From: Enoplosus armatus
Lineage: Eukaryota > Chordata > Actinopteri > Centrarchiformes > Enoplosidae
DNA: 64,000 nt
Assembly: GCF_043641665.1 (NCBI RefSeq)
Contig: NC_092196.1
Coordinates: 15,745,692-15,809,691, forward strand
Direction of reading: 5' to 3'
This document shows positions 22,809 through 35,700 of this stretch, piece after piece. The notes beneath the pieces are model-generated. The model was given only the letters and a program-made list of their open reading frames with translations, did no database searches and was not told where the DNA came from. Position 1 is the stretch's first letter, and the number at the start of each line of letters is the position of its first letter. Made by a program: the position numbers and the translations under genes.

Positions 22809-25104
22809 ATAATTATATTAGATTTCAGTGCAGTTACAAATAGTGTTAGAAGATGGAGCTGATTAGATCCCTGATTGGTAATGCAGCATGATTAGGCAGT
22901 TTGCAGTTTCCTACCAATTATGAAATTTAAACCAACAGCCTCTAAAGATGACAGATGCTCCGTGAATAAAGCCGCTCCCACATGCCACACTGAAGGCAAA
23001 TGCTTTTCATCAAACGGTGAGAAAATTCTTTGAGGTCAATAGGTGCCAAAAGTTGCATAATGATATTCAATACACTTCCCTCCTCCCTATGAATGTTAAG
23101 TAACCCCAGTCTGTGCTTGTAAACAGCTGATACACTAATGATGCACTGAGGAAATTAACCTGTTCAATGATTTCTGAAAACATTTGCAAATAGGAAGCAC
23201 TGAATGTGTTTTCTTTACTTTCTCTTCAACATTGCCAACAACAGTCTTGGTCTAAATGCTTTCACCCTGTCCTTCACCCTTTGATGAAGACGTGAAGTGC
23301 CACCAGCTATTCTTCCGCCTCTGCATAGCAAAAATGTCCTTCATCTCCAAATGCTGTTAAATAGTAATCTTTTTCTTTAACCGTTTTTCATCCTTTTAAC
23401 GTTGATTCATAGTTTATCCTTACATGCACCACAATAAGATTGTTTTTGGAACCATTTTGCCCACCCTCTCAGTCATTCATTCAACTCCTAATGCAAAGAA
23501 AACATCTTCTAATTCAGTTAGGTAACTCATCTCTCTAAGTAAGAAGCTCAAACTGTTCACCACTTCATATGAATTCACGCACAACATGAGAGAAAAGAGG
23601 AGACAGGAGGGGGGCGTTTTACTTCTGTTTTCTGCTTGTAAACAGTCACACTGCTTCCAGGTATGTGTCCCATTTTTGTGTCTTTGTCTCCAAAATGAAG
23701 CGTTCAACCAACACCTCAGGTTGTTTGTGATTATGTTTGAGAGGCCTCCTGTCAATCACAATCAATTCAAACCAACAACAATAGACTAACTTTTTGGTTT
23801 GTTGACGAGACTATTTCGCCTGCTACAGTCTGTAAAATTGAGCAGTGAATATAGCTTGGTTTTACACAATCACAGCATGAAGTTGCTGCACTTTTCTTCA
23901 GTAGAAGTAGGTTAACGTATAACTTCTGGAGCAGGGGCGGGTTTAGAAACTTCTGAATGGGGCAGGGGGTTTCAATGATGGGGGGCACATTTGAGAAATT
24001 TGTAAAAAAAAGTGTTAAGACTCAAATTCAAAGCCCTTGTTCTTGGCAATAATGGACTGTACTTTTGTACATACATTTATAGTTGTTTTGCGTCTCTTTG
24101 TGGTTGTTTGAATGACTTTCCAGCAAGAAATGTTAACAATCAGTTTCACCTTCTTACTCTGGTAGAGGGGGCACAAGTGGTGGCCAATCAGCTTCCACCC
24201 CTCTGTCCCTGCGACTGTTTCCAACTATTTACTCTGAAAATACAAAATAGCAAGTGTGCGATAATGTGATCAAACTATTGAAAAACACTCTGCAGTGACG
24301 TAAAAAGGGACTGACTGCAGGAAATTATAAAAAACACAATGATGTCAGAATTGTCCTTTCACCGTCCAAAAACAAACTAAAGTACCTCTGCCACTCAGAG
24401 TCAACTCACAATGTGGCTGGATAATGTCTCTACCTTTTAAATCAGGGGATTGATTGTGGAGCTGTTTTTGCTCTCTTCACCCAATTGCCCCTTACCGACT
24501 GAACAAACATTTCTTTAAGTGCACAATCATTTGAAGTGAAAGCTAAGAAGGCCAGGAGCAATCAGCTGATCAGTCCAGGACTCATCTACACTTTGATGTT
24601 GTGTGAAGGTCATCCCTTAATCTCCCTTCACGCCACAGCCAACCACATTGTCGTATAAACGTCTGATGGATGATTTGAGAAAGCCAGTTGCTTCCCGCTG
24701 AGCCAATTCTATAGAAACCATACAGGGGACATACTGCAATGCTCGTGAGTGCTTGATGGCTGATGGGACACCCCCACAAATATCCAGCTGACCCAAATAA
24801 CAAGGTTACCTTGGTCAACATGAGTGTTTCTCTGACTTTCTAACATTAGTAACATTGTTTGGATGGTTATCATCAACACTTTTCTTAGAAAGCAACTTGA
24901 GAAGGAACCAAGCATGTTAATCAAGAGATGGTCTGAGGAAAAAACGTCAGTCTCCTGGAAACCTCATGACATGTGAGCATGTCGCAGATAGAGCACAGAT
25001 GACAGAGCATTAATATATACGACAAATTTAACGTGTTGAACGTGTTTAGATCCCCCTTTCAAAATAAATATCTTGTTAATTTTATTTAAGTTGTTTAATT
25101 TTTG
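22809..25104. other. non-coding stretch, no gene seen
   Basis: Open frames at 23.5-24.3 kb and 24.6-24.9 kb overlap on both strands and lack known domains. About 23930-24220 resembles a dispersed fish repeat and is listed separately. Confidence 0.5.
23930..24220. mobile_element. possible decayed interspersed repeat
   Basis: Contains 'ttagttgttttgcgtctctttgtggttgttt' and 'ggtagagggggcacaagtggtggccaatc', phrases I associate with multi-copy fish repeats. Boundaries and class are unknown. Confidence 0.25.
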
Positions 25105-25195
25105 GGCATTATGAGTACTTGTACTTTAGATACTTTACGCACATTTTGCTCCGGCCTACTTATAATGGAGCATTTTCACAGTATGGTATTGCTAT
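25105..25195 (+). mobile_element. teleost 'tacttaagtaaagga' repeat, fragment
   Basis: The string 'atgagtacttgtactttagatactttacgcacattttgct' followed by 'tacttataatggagcattttcacagtatggtattgct' matches the 3' half of the repeat found at 11579-12039, with the terminal part lost. Confidence 0.5.
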
Positions 25196-25345
25196 AAGGG
25201 ATATACATGGTGGCATGAAGATTTATTTCTCATTCACAATGAAGAATGATGCCACACAAGTGTTTGTGGGTGATCATTTCCACTTCCTGCAATAACAGCC
25301 TCTTGACTCAGTGTGCAGCTGCTGTAACAGAAGGCTTTTATCTCA

Positions 25346-25428
25346 CAACAATCACAGCATCTGCTTTACTATTGAAGTTCTGTAAAAGAAACAGAATATT
25401 AATATTAAAGCAGATGCTGTGATTGTTG
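25346..25428. ncRNA. 83-nt near-perfect hairpin, microRNA-precursor-like or mini-palindrome
   Basis: Left arm 25346-25368 and right arm 25406-25428 are exact reverse complements over 23 bp. The right arm begins taaagcagatgctgtg. After one mismatch the stem continues through 70-75 with 400-404 and 77-83 with 91-97 (counted from 25300), with two G-U pairs and one further mismatch, closing on a 7-nt loop (25384-25390). Size, stem length and loop size fit a pre-miRNA on either strand. Against this, the outer 23 bp have no bulge or mismatch at all, which is more usual for a recent palindromic transposable element. I do not recognise either arm as a known microRNA. Confidence 0.3.
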
Positions 25429-27548
25429 GCAGCAAAACAAAACTAAAATTCCCCACTTTTTATTTTCAGGACCTTTTAATGGTTCTGTTACTGTAGGACA
25501 ATCACAACTCGAGTGAATGAGGCTTGAGCAAAGCTGAGGCATTTCACAGTCATTAACTGAGCTTCTAGCAGAGACAAATAGCTTACACTCTCACAGAGTA
25601 CGGATTCACAAAGTCAAACTTTAGTCAATGAGAAGATGTCTGCTTTAAAGACCAGCTGAGAAGGGCAGGTTGTAAATAATAGGGTGACTGACTCATCACT
25701 AATTTCATCAGTCCCATGTCTAGCCTTTGCAACATGCAGACGACCGTGTTTGTTGTACGGTGGGGATCAAAGGTCAGTTTTGTAAAAAAAATGAAAAGTA
25801 AAGTAAAACGTCTTTTGATAGCTATGACTTACAGAGTGAGCAAGCTGCCAGAATACCTCTAATGCATCTCTACCTCTCAACATAAAAGCCTTTAAGCACT
25901 TCTGTCACAACGCTGTATAGCTTTTGAGTTCTGGCAAGCGAGCAACTTTGCTTACCTAAGCACATGTGTCTTGTCATGATTAAAGAGTGCAACATGTTTC
26001 AAAGTGTCCATGCAATGGCCGTTCTCAGACTTGCATAGTTTTACTTCATTTTTAATCAGTAAAACTGGCTAAATCTACAGATTGTCAGTGAGAAAGTGAA
26101 GATAGGACATTGTTACCATAGAAACTGCTTCCAAACTTGGATCAAATATACTAGCATCTACTGATAAAAATGTGCCAGTATTCACACCATTAGCAGGCCA
26201 CAGTGTACCATAACACTCACATTGGAGAGTGTCGCTGCACACTTGACTTACTGTTCATTGACACTATTTGAGCTTTTAATATGATGCAAATTATTCAAAG
26301 AGCCTGATTTCTACACAGTCATCCAAATGAAGTCTTGAAAGGGCCTTAGTGTAAGTGCTTTACACAATTACTTGCATAAGGGACCTTGAAACAACTAACA
26401 TGATAAATTAATTAAGACTCAGTGTTTGTAAAGAATCCCACTGAGTCGCTTGTGTTTCTATCTTTGTGACTGATTACACAATTCAGTTGTTTGAAAAAAA
26501 AAAGTGTCCTTCACAGAGAAGATTGATTGCAGAGCAACAAAGCGAGGCAGAACACTGGACTTTCAAAGCAATAACTGAACCGAGCCACATCAACTGGAAA
26601 AAAATCACTATATTTGGTGTGCCTAGAGCAACGAAGCCAGTGTTGCACTGTGCCAAGTTTGGAGAGCACTGTTACCAAATACTACAGATCATGATTCAGA
26701 TCGGATGCAAGACCTTTCTTGGCAGCTTTCTTGCTGCTTACGGCAGCAAATCAGAAATATATCAATATTTACCTGGATAACTGCCATGCGGAGAACTGAT
26801 GTCTCTGAACAACAGCCAGGTGAATAACATCTTGTGAATATAACGTATTTCTCCAACAGCTGATGAAATCACAGACAAATGTCTTGGTAGCATGAACACT
26901 TTTGCAAACATACTTTTTTAATGATTATTATCCAGGCCGACAGCTGGCAAGAAAAGTGGTCCATCCCCAGCTGCAGAGCATTAATCTGACACTCCACCTG
27001 TTGTTTCTTCACTCACGCCCTCCATTGCTCATTAAACAGCGCTGCCTTTCAGGCCGAATCAGCTCAGCCTGGTGATCACCCACTGTGAGACCAGAGCACA
27101 GAGAGAGAAGGGATCTGGGGTGCCAGATTGTCAGGCCTGTGAGGTGTTATTCCTCAAATAAATATGGAGATTATGTGTAAAGCCTGTGTGCCAATTATGC
27201 TTTCCCACTTCTTTCGTAGGACCAGTTGGAATCTGTGTGAAGCTATGCACAATGAATAAAATGTACAGTTAGGCTCCCATGTGATTTGATGAATATGTGC
27301 AATATATAATGAACAAGAACTTGAGAAAAGTGTGTGATTAAGTTCTTTCAGTGGATTCTTGTCTGCACAAAACAGGAAGTGGATTGTGCTTCCACCGTTG
27401 AAGTCTCAACAATCAAACCCACAGGGACAATACGTGTTTAGTATGTGAGTGCAGACTCTGTCCTTTCCCATGGGCATATATAATGCCCATTTCACACACG
27501 CATTCTTTGTGTGCAGTGCGGCAACATCAAGGTGGTGCTGCCTTTATA

Positions 27549-27598
27549 AAATAAAATGCTATTTTAACCTGGTGATTAAATAAAATAACATTTTATTT
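27549..27598. repeat. 18-bp inverted repeat (17 of 18 matched)
   Basis: Left arm aaataaaatgctatttta (27549-27566) pairs with 27581-27598 with one C-A mismatch around a 14-nt loop. AT-rich, could be cruciform-forming; no role assigned. Confidence 0.8.
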
Positions 27599-30592
27599 GT
27601 TGATAAGAAGTGGGTTTATGTCAGTCGGTGTTCATGGATCACATGACGCATGTCTCCCAAGAAGGAATTGGCTAGTCATCCTGACTGAGCCTGTAAAACC
27701 TTTTACTGTGTGCTACAACACTGAATAATCAAGGGATTTTACCACACATTAGGTTATTGCATATTCAAAAGTGTGTCATGTTTTTCTGCCATGGTGACTC
27801 AAAGTATCTCTGATAGGGTTAAGTTTTAAATATTTGAATAGCCAAATTCTGCAAGACACTGATATCTTTCTTCTACAAATACAAAGTTGTGTCCCCCGAA
27901 TTAAGATAATGCACAGTGACGATCTAAGGAAACAACAATACAAGGACTGTCTACATGTTAGGAATTCAATTAAAAAAATGTCCTTGTTCCGACACAGAAG
28001 GTCTGTCTCCTCAGCGCAGTTTGACAAGTGTTAGCAGATTATAATGAGTAACACCAAGTGGAAAAACTTTATTTCACTGACATCTTGTGGTTGAGCATTT
28101 CATGTCTATTGACCTCTGGCTTCCCCATCATCAATGTGAGGACGGTCAAAATTGTGCTCTGTTGCAACTGTAACAGTGATGTCAGGATGTGTTGACCACA
28201 CCCAGAATGCAAGGCGAGAACTTCAACCACTGTAAAATCAGCAAAAACAAGATTTTAAGTTACCCTTTAAAGGAGAATTCCTCTTTTCAAGGCAACATTA
28301 GAACTAGCCTCACTGGATTTAGACCAAACGGTCCCATCTGTCTATTTATAAAATCTTTCTACACAGGTCCATCTCAACAGTCACAAGTAAAATTCAGTAA
28401 CACTGATCAAAAACTGAAGCAGGGACCATTGGAACCAAATAATTATCATTACAGCCATCTTTTGCCCAGTAATTTACGGCAGCTAAATAATAATAGAGGT
28501 GACCCCTGCGTTAGCAGTTTCAATAAATTAAATACAAAATTAGTTAACTGCTATATGAAAAAGTTTGACTGACCGAACCAACAGACAGTTCAGGTGTTGG
28601 AGCAGCAGAGCAGAGAAGGAAGAGAGTAACTTGTTTTATTTAATATTGTACTGTGCATAGAAATCTCAGTAAAACGTCAACCTCAGTAAGGATAGATAAG
28701 GATAAGTAAAGAATGTAAAAATATGAATAATATTAATGCGCAGAAAAAAACTTTTTAAGAAATTACAAGTTTAATACAAGTTCAATATATGTAATACATA
28801 CTTTATAACCTTTATTTTTAGGACGGATTGTTGGATGAGGTCTGTTGTCAGCTTAGAAGTGCCTTTAAAAAAAAGAAAAATCAAAATTTGGGTGCTTTCC
28901 ATAACCTGTCTGAATTTAGACTCTGTCCAACCACTTTAGGCAAAATACAGGTGCCAAGAATCTTCACATTTACAACCTGCTGCCAAAACCGCTGGCAAAT
29001 TCCACATAAACCTGAAAGAAACAGAAAGCAAAACACTAAAGCATGTTTGCATCTGTTGTGCTCTGTTAAACACAGATAACACCAACTATGTAGCAGATAA
29101 ACCATCAAAATCATGAGGCTCAGTAAAATCATTAAAATTATAAAACACATCATAGAAATACCTTGACAGCTGTGATGTACTGCAGTTTTTCTGCTGCTTC
29201 TGCTGGTGTGTGTACTGTTTGACTAGGATGTGTGTGTGTGATTTTCCTTTTCCATGAGCATGGTTTCGCTAACACATGTCAGAGTCAAAGTTTAAATCAT
29301 AGTTTGCCACCTCCATGCTGAAGCCTATGTACAGCACATCAACCAATATACTACATCAGAGTGGAACATAAGAATCATTACAGGTCCTCGCCTCTGTATT
29401 TTTAGCTGGTTGAGTGAGTGTGATTGGAAAAGCTATTCACGGTCTACAACGTAACTGAAAAGTAAGGATCTTGCATATGAGCACTTCAACCTTAAATTCA
29501 CAGGCTTTTTGAGTATTATGTCCTCCTTCTTGAGTTGTTCATTACAGTTACTACACCAAGAATCAGAGCAAATACAGACGACTCACTAGTGGTCAGAGTA
29601 CTTCAGACAGCTGATGAATACCAACGCTTCATGTTGTGAGGGCAGGAAATAACCTGCAAATGACGGGTGGAGCAGAGTGCTCACCTAATAATAGAATGTA
29701 TCCAGATTTCTGCTCAGTTGCCCAAGCTGTAGAGGATTTTCATCAGTGAAATATACCTAATAAAACATGTAGCCGTGCACATAAACAATCAAGGAAGAGC
29801 ATGCTGTTTCTCCTTCTTCCCTTGGCTTGGAGCTTGAACTTCTTGTCACTGCTTTGATGCAGAAAGAGAAGGCACCTGGTGACCTCGGAGTGATGAATAC
29901 CAGGGCAGGAGTCCTCCCTCCAGAGGACACCTCACTATGGGAATAGTAGACAGAAGCATCTCTAAAAGTAGACATAGAGTACATTGTACAGTACATTCCA
30001 GTGCAGCGCTGTAGATCAGCTCACCTCCAGGGAAAATGAGGAGTGTTTAAGGGAAATATAAGAGATGTCTTCTCTGTAGCCAACTGGGCTTCAACTAATA
30101 GTTTTACAGTATAATGTTTTACAGTCTGAATGTAAGGACTGCAAATATAACTCTCTGTACCATTAAAATAGAAGAACACCACTCAGGCCCTTCAACATCC
30201 TCAGAGAGCTCAGTGGAGTGCTGGATGAACTGCAGGAAAAAGCCTGAGCAGTGAATATTACTACAGTATATACTGTATGTTTTATTCGAGGACAGGGCGT
30301 CCCTTGAGGGCCAGAGTGCCTATTAGCCCTGCGGGTGTGCCTGCTCAGACTTCACTCCTATCTGCCGCAGGCACAGTCCCTCTGTCAATTCCTCTGTGTT
30401 GTGCCTCCAGTCCCTCCTCCAGGGAAGTTTTCAAAGAGGTACATCTGTTATGTCACAGTAATGCCAGTCATAACAAGATGATAAACTTGTTTCAAATATT
30501 TTTTCTCTCATTGCAAATTATTAAAAGCATTTTCTTGACTAGATCTTGCACATCACACTATGATGATTATCTTAATTATAATAATACAAATT

Positions 30593-30880
30593 TGAATTGA
30601 GCAGCTAGCGTTATTCCTGTGAGAGCTACACGGTTTCATTAATCAATAATACATTTAAATTTCCAACATTAATTATGCATTTTAGTAATAGCATCATTCA
30701 TTTCATGTAATGGGAATAAACATTTTCCTGGAACTGTGTGTGAGACAACCCTTCAATACAGCATGTAATGCAAAAATTAGGTTTATTATGGTCACATTAA
30801 TTACAGCATAAAAGAGGTTGAAATTTCAATTAATTTTCCTTGATAGTCCTCTAAGATATGATCCTGATTAACAAGTATAA
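30593..30880. promoter_or_regulatory. AT-rich stretch dense in homeodomain/POU-like sites (candidate enhancer)
   Basis: Contains ttcattaatcaataat, cattaattatgcatttt (a POU/octamer-like ATTATGCAT), cacattaattacagc and ttcaattaatttt within 290 bp. Such clustering is seen in developmental enhancers, but AT-rich DNA gives TAAT cores by chance. No conservation data are available here. Confidence 0.2.
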
Positions 30881-31521
30881 TCCATTTTGACTAGCGTATA
30901 AATCCACATCAGAGGACGTGGATATGTCCACGAGGAGAAGTGCACACTGTATTGAATGTTGGGCTCTGCACCCTGTTATTAGGTTCAGGCTTGACTAACT
31001 GTATCCTTTTCTGTCAAATCTGATTTGCACAGCTAAATGCTTATGCCTAGTGCTACGTGCCAGTGTCACTGTACTTTTAATTAAAAATGTTAGGTCTTTC
31101 ACTTTTCATTATTCTTGTTGTTTAAGGATTTTCAGTATTCCCATTTGGCTGATCTGATCTGATTACAAAGATATACAGTGTAAATGGCTCTGGCTGGACT
31201 GGGGAGAGAGTACTGCATACTACTACAAAAAAGAGAACAAGCCCACACTGCACAGAACTCTTATTAATTAGAAAACGTACATTAATGTCAATATCATATT
31301 ATTATTATATGTAATGTCAATTTACCCAATTGAATCCATGATTTTGTATCCAACACCTTTCTAACATTGCATAGGTAGCAGTACTATTATAGTATTGCTT
31401 GATGGAAATGAGAATAAAAACGTGTCGGGAGGCATAAATCTTTAATGTGGACCGTGTTCAAAGCTTCTATCATACGAAGAGCACAGGATGGTTCAAAATA
31501 AAATATAACAAACTATGTAAT

Positions 31522-31755
31522 TCACTGGTAGCAGGCATGTACATCAAAGCTTTTAAAGTCTTTGTGTCTAAATGCATCAGTGAGTGAAAACTGATTTGAG
31601 TTGGGTTCTGCAGGCGATCTTGGCTGTCGTCCCTGCAGCTCGGACTGCAGCCAGGGTTTGGTCTGAGGCGGGGGCTCAAAAGTTTGATGGGACCTCCCAT
31701 AAGAGAGAGACATTTGAACTTTGGCTGCCATTTCATTGATTAAAAGTGGACTTTT
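31522..31755 (-). other. candidate exon, unidentified
   Basis: On the minus strand, ttcattttcacag is a reasonable acceptor. It is followed from 31755 by a 77-codon open frame rich in Ser, Pro and Gln, containing PPPQTKPWLQSELQGRQP and ending CYQ-stop at 31522. I see no clear polyadenylation signal after it. The composition is protein-like, but another frame is also open and I recognise no family. Confidence 0.15.
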
Positions 31756-31839
31756 CTGTGAAAATGAACTCCCTGATACGAAGTGACTTATCCCAGTTTT
31801 CATCAGAAGTTTTTGTTTTTTCCCAGACTCGCACACTTA

Positions 31840-32564
31840 CAGTCTACAGTAGAGTGAGTGACTACAGATGACTCAATAGGCTAGAGCCTCATCACGTGAG
31901 GGCTTCGTGAATATCTTCACCTCTGCGGTGTAAACAATAGTTTGAAGCACAATCAAAAGATGTAGAGAAATCATCAGTTCAGTCAGTTAGCGTCTTTGGG
32001 TCAGATACTTATTATAGAAAACTGACCCCTGCGACGTGGCTTAACTGGCCTGTTTGGGCTGTAGAGAAAATAACCAAAGATTCAGTTTCACATGCCATCT
32101 GTTTTTTGTGCTTGAATAATAATGTAGTATTAGAGAGGCCAAGGCGATGTTTTGATCATTTCAATATTTTCATCTTTTTCTAATAAATAATTGAAGGCGT
32201 CAGTTATCCCTGTGAAAGGAATTGTAATAAGATTAACCATTTTGTTAAACTATCACATAATAGCACAAAGCCCAACATTTACTATAAATGAATTAATCTG
32301 CTTAAAAATTGCAACAGGTAACCTCAGCAACGTATTTTTCTATTATCATATCTGTATATTATCTTTTTTTTTCACAAGCCCTGCAATATGAACAGTTGAA
32401 ACATCCCCTAATTTAAATTAAGCATCTTTCATAACAAAATGACGTCCGTGTATCTTTTTATATAAAGCCTGCAGTCTGTGTCTGCTGTAGCCTGAACTGT
32501 CCTGCCATGATTCATTTGCATTTATATGCATCACAAGCCATGCAAGCCCTGACCACACAGGGCG
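31840..32564. other. non-coding stretch, no gene seen
   Basis: AT-rich, nothing recognised. Confidence 0.5.
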
Positions 32565-32708
32565 TCCTGGTGACCCAGTGGTGTAAGACATGTACCATGT
32601 AACCACAATGCAGTCAGTCTGAGTCGGCTGAGGGCCTTTGTCACATGTTATGCCCCGTTCTTTCCCCACATGTTGTTCTCTCACTTTCTACTGTGAACTG
32701 TCAGAAAA
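32565..32708 (+). mobile_element. tRNA-derived SINE, decayed
   Basis: The order is 'tgacccagtggtgtaagacatgtaccatg' (A-box region), then 'gtcagtctgagtcggctgagggcctttgtcacatgttatgcccc' (decayed B box and body), then 'ctctcactttctactgtgaactgtcag'. This parallels a fish SINE consensus I recall as 'cagtggtgcaatgggtaaggcgcatg', 'ggttcgactcctgcctgaggccctttgctgcatgtcattcccc', 'tcctgtct..aactgtcactgtcaaataaag'. The B box has lost its canonical GGTTCGA, so the copy is old and not expected to be transcribed by RNA polymerase III. Confidence 0.6.
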
Positions 32709-35700
32709 ATCCCACTAACTAACTTAAAATAATGATTACAATTTATTTAAAGTAATCCCACTGTGTTAAGTAATTACTATGTGTCAAGTTTGAGGTTTAA
32801 ATTTAGCATCTGCTACATATGAATGAGATTAACCAATTATAGTATGATACACAGACAGCGGTCGATGTCGCTAAGTCAATGGTAGCAGAGTATATCGCTC
32901 TCTCGGTTTGGCTGCAAAAACAAACCATGTTGTTCACAACACATTGATTTTTGTGGCTGTTGCTGCATGAAACCTCTCGGGAGTGTAAATTAAAGAACAA
33001 TAACATATGCAATCAAAGAAAGGATTACAGATGTGGATGTTTTCTCTGTAAACAAGAAGACATTATGGTGTGAATATTTTATGCATGGTTCTGCTATTTT
33101 CTTACTATGCACGTGTGGCCCACATTCAAAACAATGCGCTCTTGTATTTTTGTAATATTATTCAATGCAAGCACATGGCTGCTTGTGTTTGCAAAAGAGA
33201 CACAGAAGATTTATGTGGATTTACATCTCACTCAACAAGTTCACATTCACAAGATTTTTACTGTTATTATGATATATTATATATTTTCTTCATTCAGCTC
33301 ATGGATTTTTGTGAACTGCCAGCCGTGTTGGTTTTAGCAACAGTATGAGAAAACAGCCTCTTGTGGAATTACATAACAAGTCCTCTCACAAAACTGGAGA
33401 GATGCCAATGGCAGCTTTGAGGGACCAGCTAGACCGGGCTTCTCTTCTGTCTTTAATGTGCTCTGCATCCACGGCCACAAGCCATCACACTTCCCCTGGT
33501 AGCCTACATACACTCTCTTCCATTTGTTTATCCTCTGGGTTTGGCCTCTATGTCCTGCAGTGTCTGACTTTACCCCAAAACACCAGCATTGGTTTTAAAT
33601 CGGAAAGTGGGAGGACCACTCACCTTCTTATATTGTTGTTATTGACTCAGACAGTTGAAAAGCACAGAGTGAGAGACTTGCAGAGGAAACAGAGAGAGAG
33701 GTGTCAGATACTGTGCTGGAGGTACTTTGTGTTCTGAGGCTTGTCAATAGATTATGTCACAATGTACATTTGTATTGTAATGCTCTCTAGGGCAGGGTGG
33801 TATATCTGAATTCTATATCACAAAATTAAAATTCATATTTTTCTGATATCAGCATGTGTACCACAATATCACATATAACATAATCAAATTAAAGGACTAT
33901 GCAAACAGGAACTTTAAATTGCATAGGACCTTTTTTTCATAAAACTGTCCTAAAACATGTATAATACTAACTATAATAACTCATATGTAAATTGATGTCA
34001 TTTCTGAATAGCCCTTATTCTTATTCTGTATGTAACAATATACGACATGTAGTGACTGCTAAAAGCCTGTGAGTAAAGAGAGAAACAACCAAGCAAAGAA
34101 GCTTAGGTCAATAAATAAAATGTAATAATTTGTATATAATATAATAGGATATATATAATGGGATTATAATAAAATAATCATTTTACTTGAATAAGAAAAT
34201 CTGAGGGTAGTCAGAGTCACTGAGCAACTGAGCGGTGTCACATTTTGCCTCGCCTAGGCATGAAAAGAACAAATTCTCATTCCACGGTCAAGTTAACGAT
34301 AATAAATATTCAACGTCAGGTTGATCCACCCCTTCTGCACCTTCATAAGCTCAAAATACAAAACGTGACACTGACACGCTATCCTCTGGTGGATCGACGG
34401 GTCTATTACACGCTTTGGTGTGATACTGGGCTGCACTGAGAGATGGACAAATAACTTCTTGTGAATTTCAAGATTTACTTTCTTGGCTCGTCCATCATCA
34501 TTAGTGCTCTGCTGAATTGGTTTTTAGCTCTTATGGAATACGTATTTATCTGGACATGCATGAGAACTGCCAAGCACTTTGATTGCATGCAGTATAGCAA
34601 CCAAGGCCACACAAATGCCCTGCCACTCCTGCAAGCTGTAAGCTCTCCCATGCACTCCCCTGAATTACCTGTCAGCATCAATTACAGAGAGTCACTGTGG
34701 ATAGGATCTTGGATTTTCTCTCCCTCAGAATTAAGATAAGCTCCTGCCTGCCTGTTTGAGATGCCCCTTGTTGACCCACCTGTTGAGTGTGATGTGAGAT
34801 GTGTGTACCGTCGCTGTGGCCATATTATCCTCCAGCTACACGCACATGCACTCACGCTGAGCTGGCAGCAACTCACTGTCCTCATCTGTTCATTTCTCCC
34901 CATTGCCCCCATTCCTCGTCTCTCCTCTCACCTTTGTTTTCAGTCCTTGTTTTTCTCCTCTCTTCTCTAACCCCTCTTGCTAAGCTATCTGTCTGCTTTT
35001 ATTCAGCCTCATCTCTCTCGCCACACCTCGTTGACAGCGAATTCCAAAGAGAATGTCCTGTTTCTGCTATTATCCAAGCAGAAAATAAAACATTCTGCTC
35101 ATTTAGTTTGTGAAACTGGAAATATATAAATTCAAATAGGCCATTTCCAAATAGTTAGGGTGCACGATACTATCTACCACACCTTAAGAATACAATAAAT
35201 ATCTACTTGTATGTTAAAATATGTGTCTTTATCTGTTCAAATCTAATCTAAAGTCTGTCTTTTCAATATATAGTACTTCTTCTATTGACTTAAAAAGTTA
35301 ATACATATAAACTAACGAAATGCCATATTTCCATCGTATTTGATGGTTGGCTGGTTCTCTTTTAATTACGTCTTTGTGCTGTGTCCTCTTCCTCTGCAAT
35401 GGTTTAATGACAGTGGACTGGAGAATGAGGGCCATTGACTATTTATTTTGATGTGCCTAATATTGGCATAACATTAGTGGATCGAAACCCGCAACAAATC
35501 ACATTTTCTTTGGCAGAGTTTCTGGATATTTGTGTTACCTTTGGATGAAAACTTTGTTACTATCACACTACTTCCTCTTTTGCTCATGATGGACATGAGT
35601 CATCTTACAGCAGCTCTTTGTCACTTGTGGAGCACATGTTGTTACTGGTCATTTGCTGAACCAACAGTCTCGGAGGGACTGTGGAGAAGTGGAAAACATT

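Larger units (their letters stand above)
25429..31521. other. non-coding stretch, no gene seen
   Basis: No exon recognised. Holds a 50-bp AT-rich hairpin (27549-27598) and a homeodomain-site-rich AT stretch (30593-30880). Open frames such as 26466-26780 and 28189-28572 on the + strand have no recognisable domain. Confidence 0.5.

Noticed and set aside
35476..35490. B-box-like string on the minus strand (gcgggtttcgatcc)
   Set aside because: No partnering A box at tRNA spacing.
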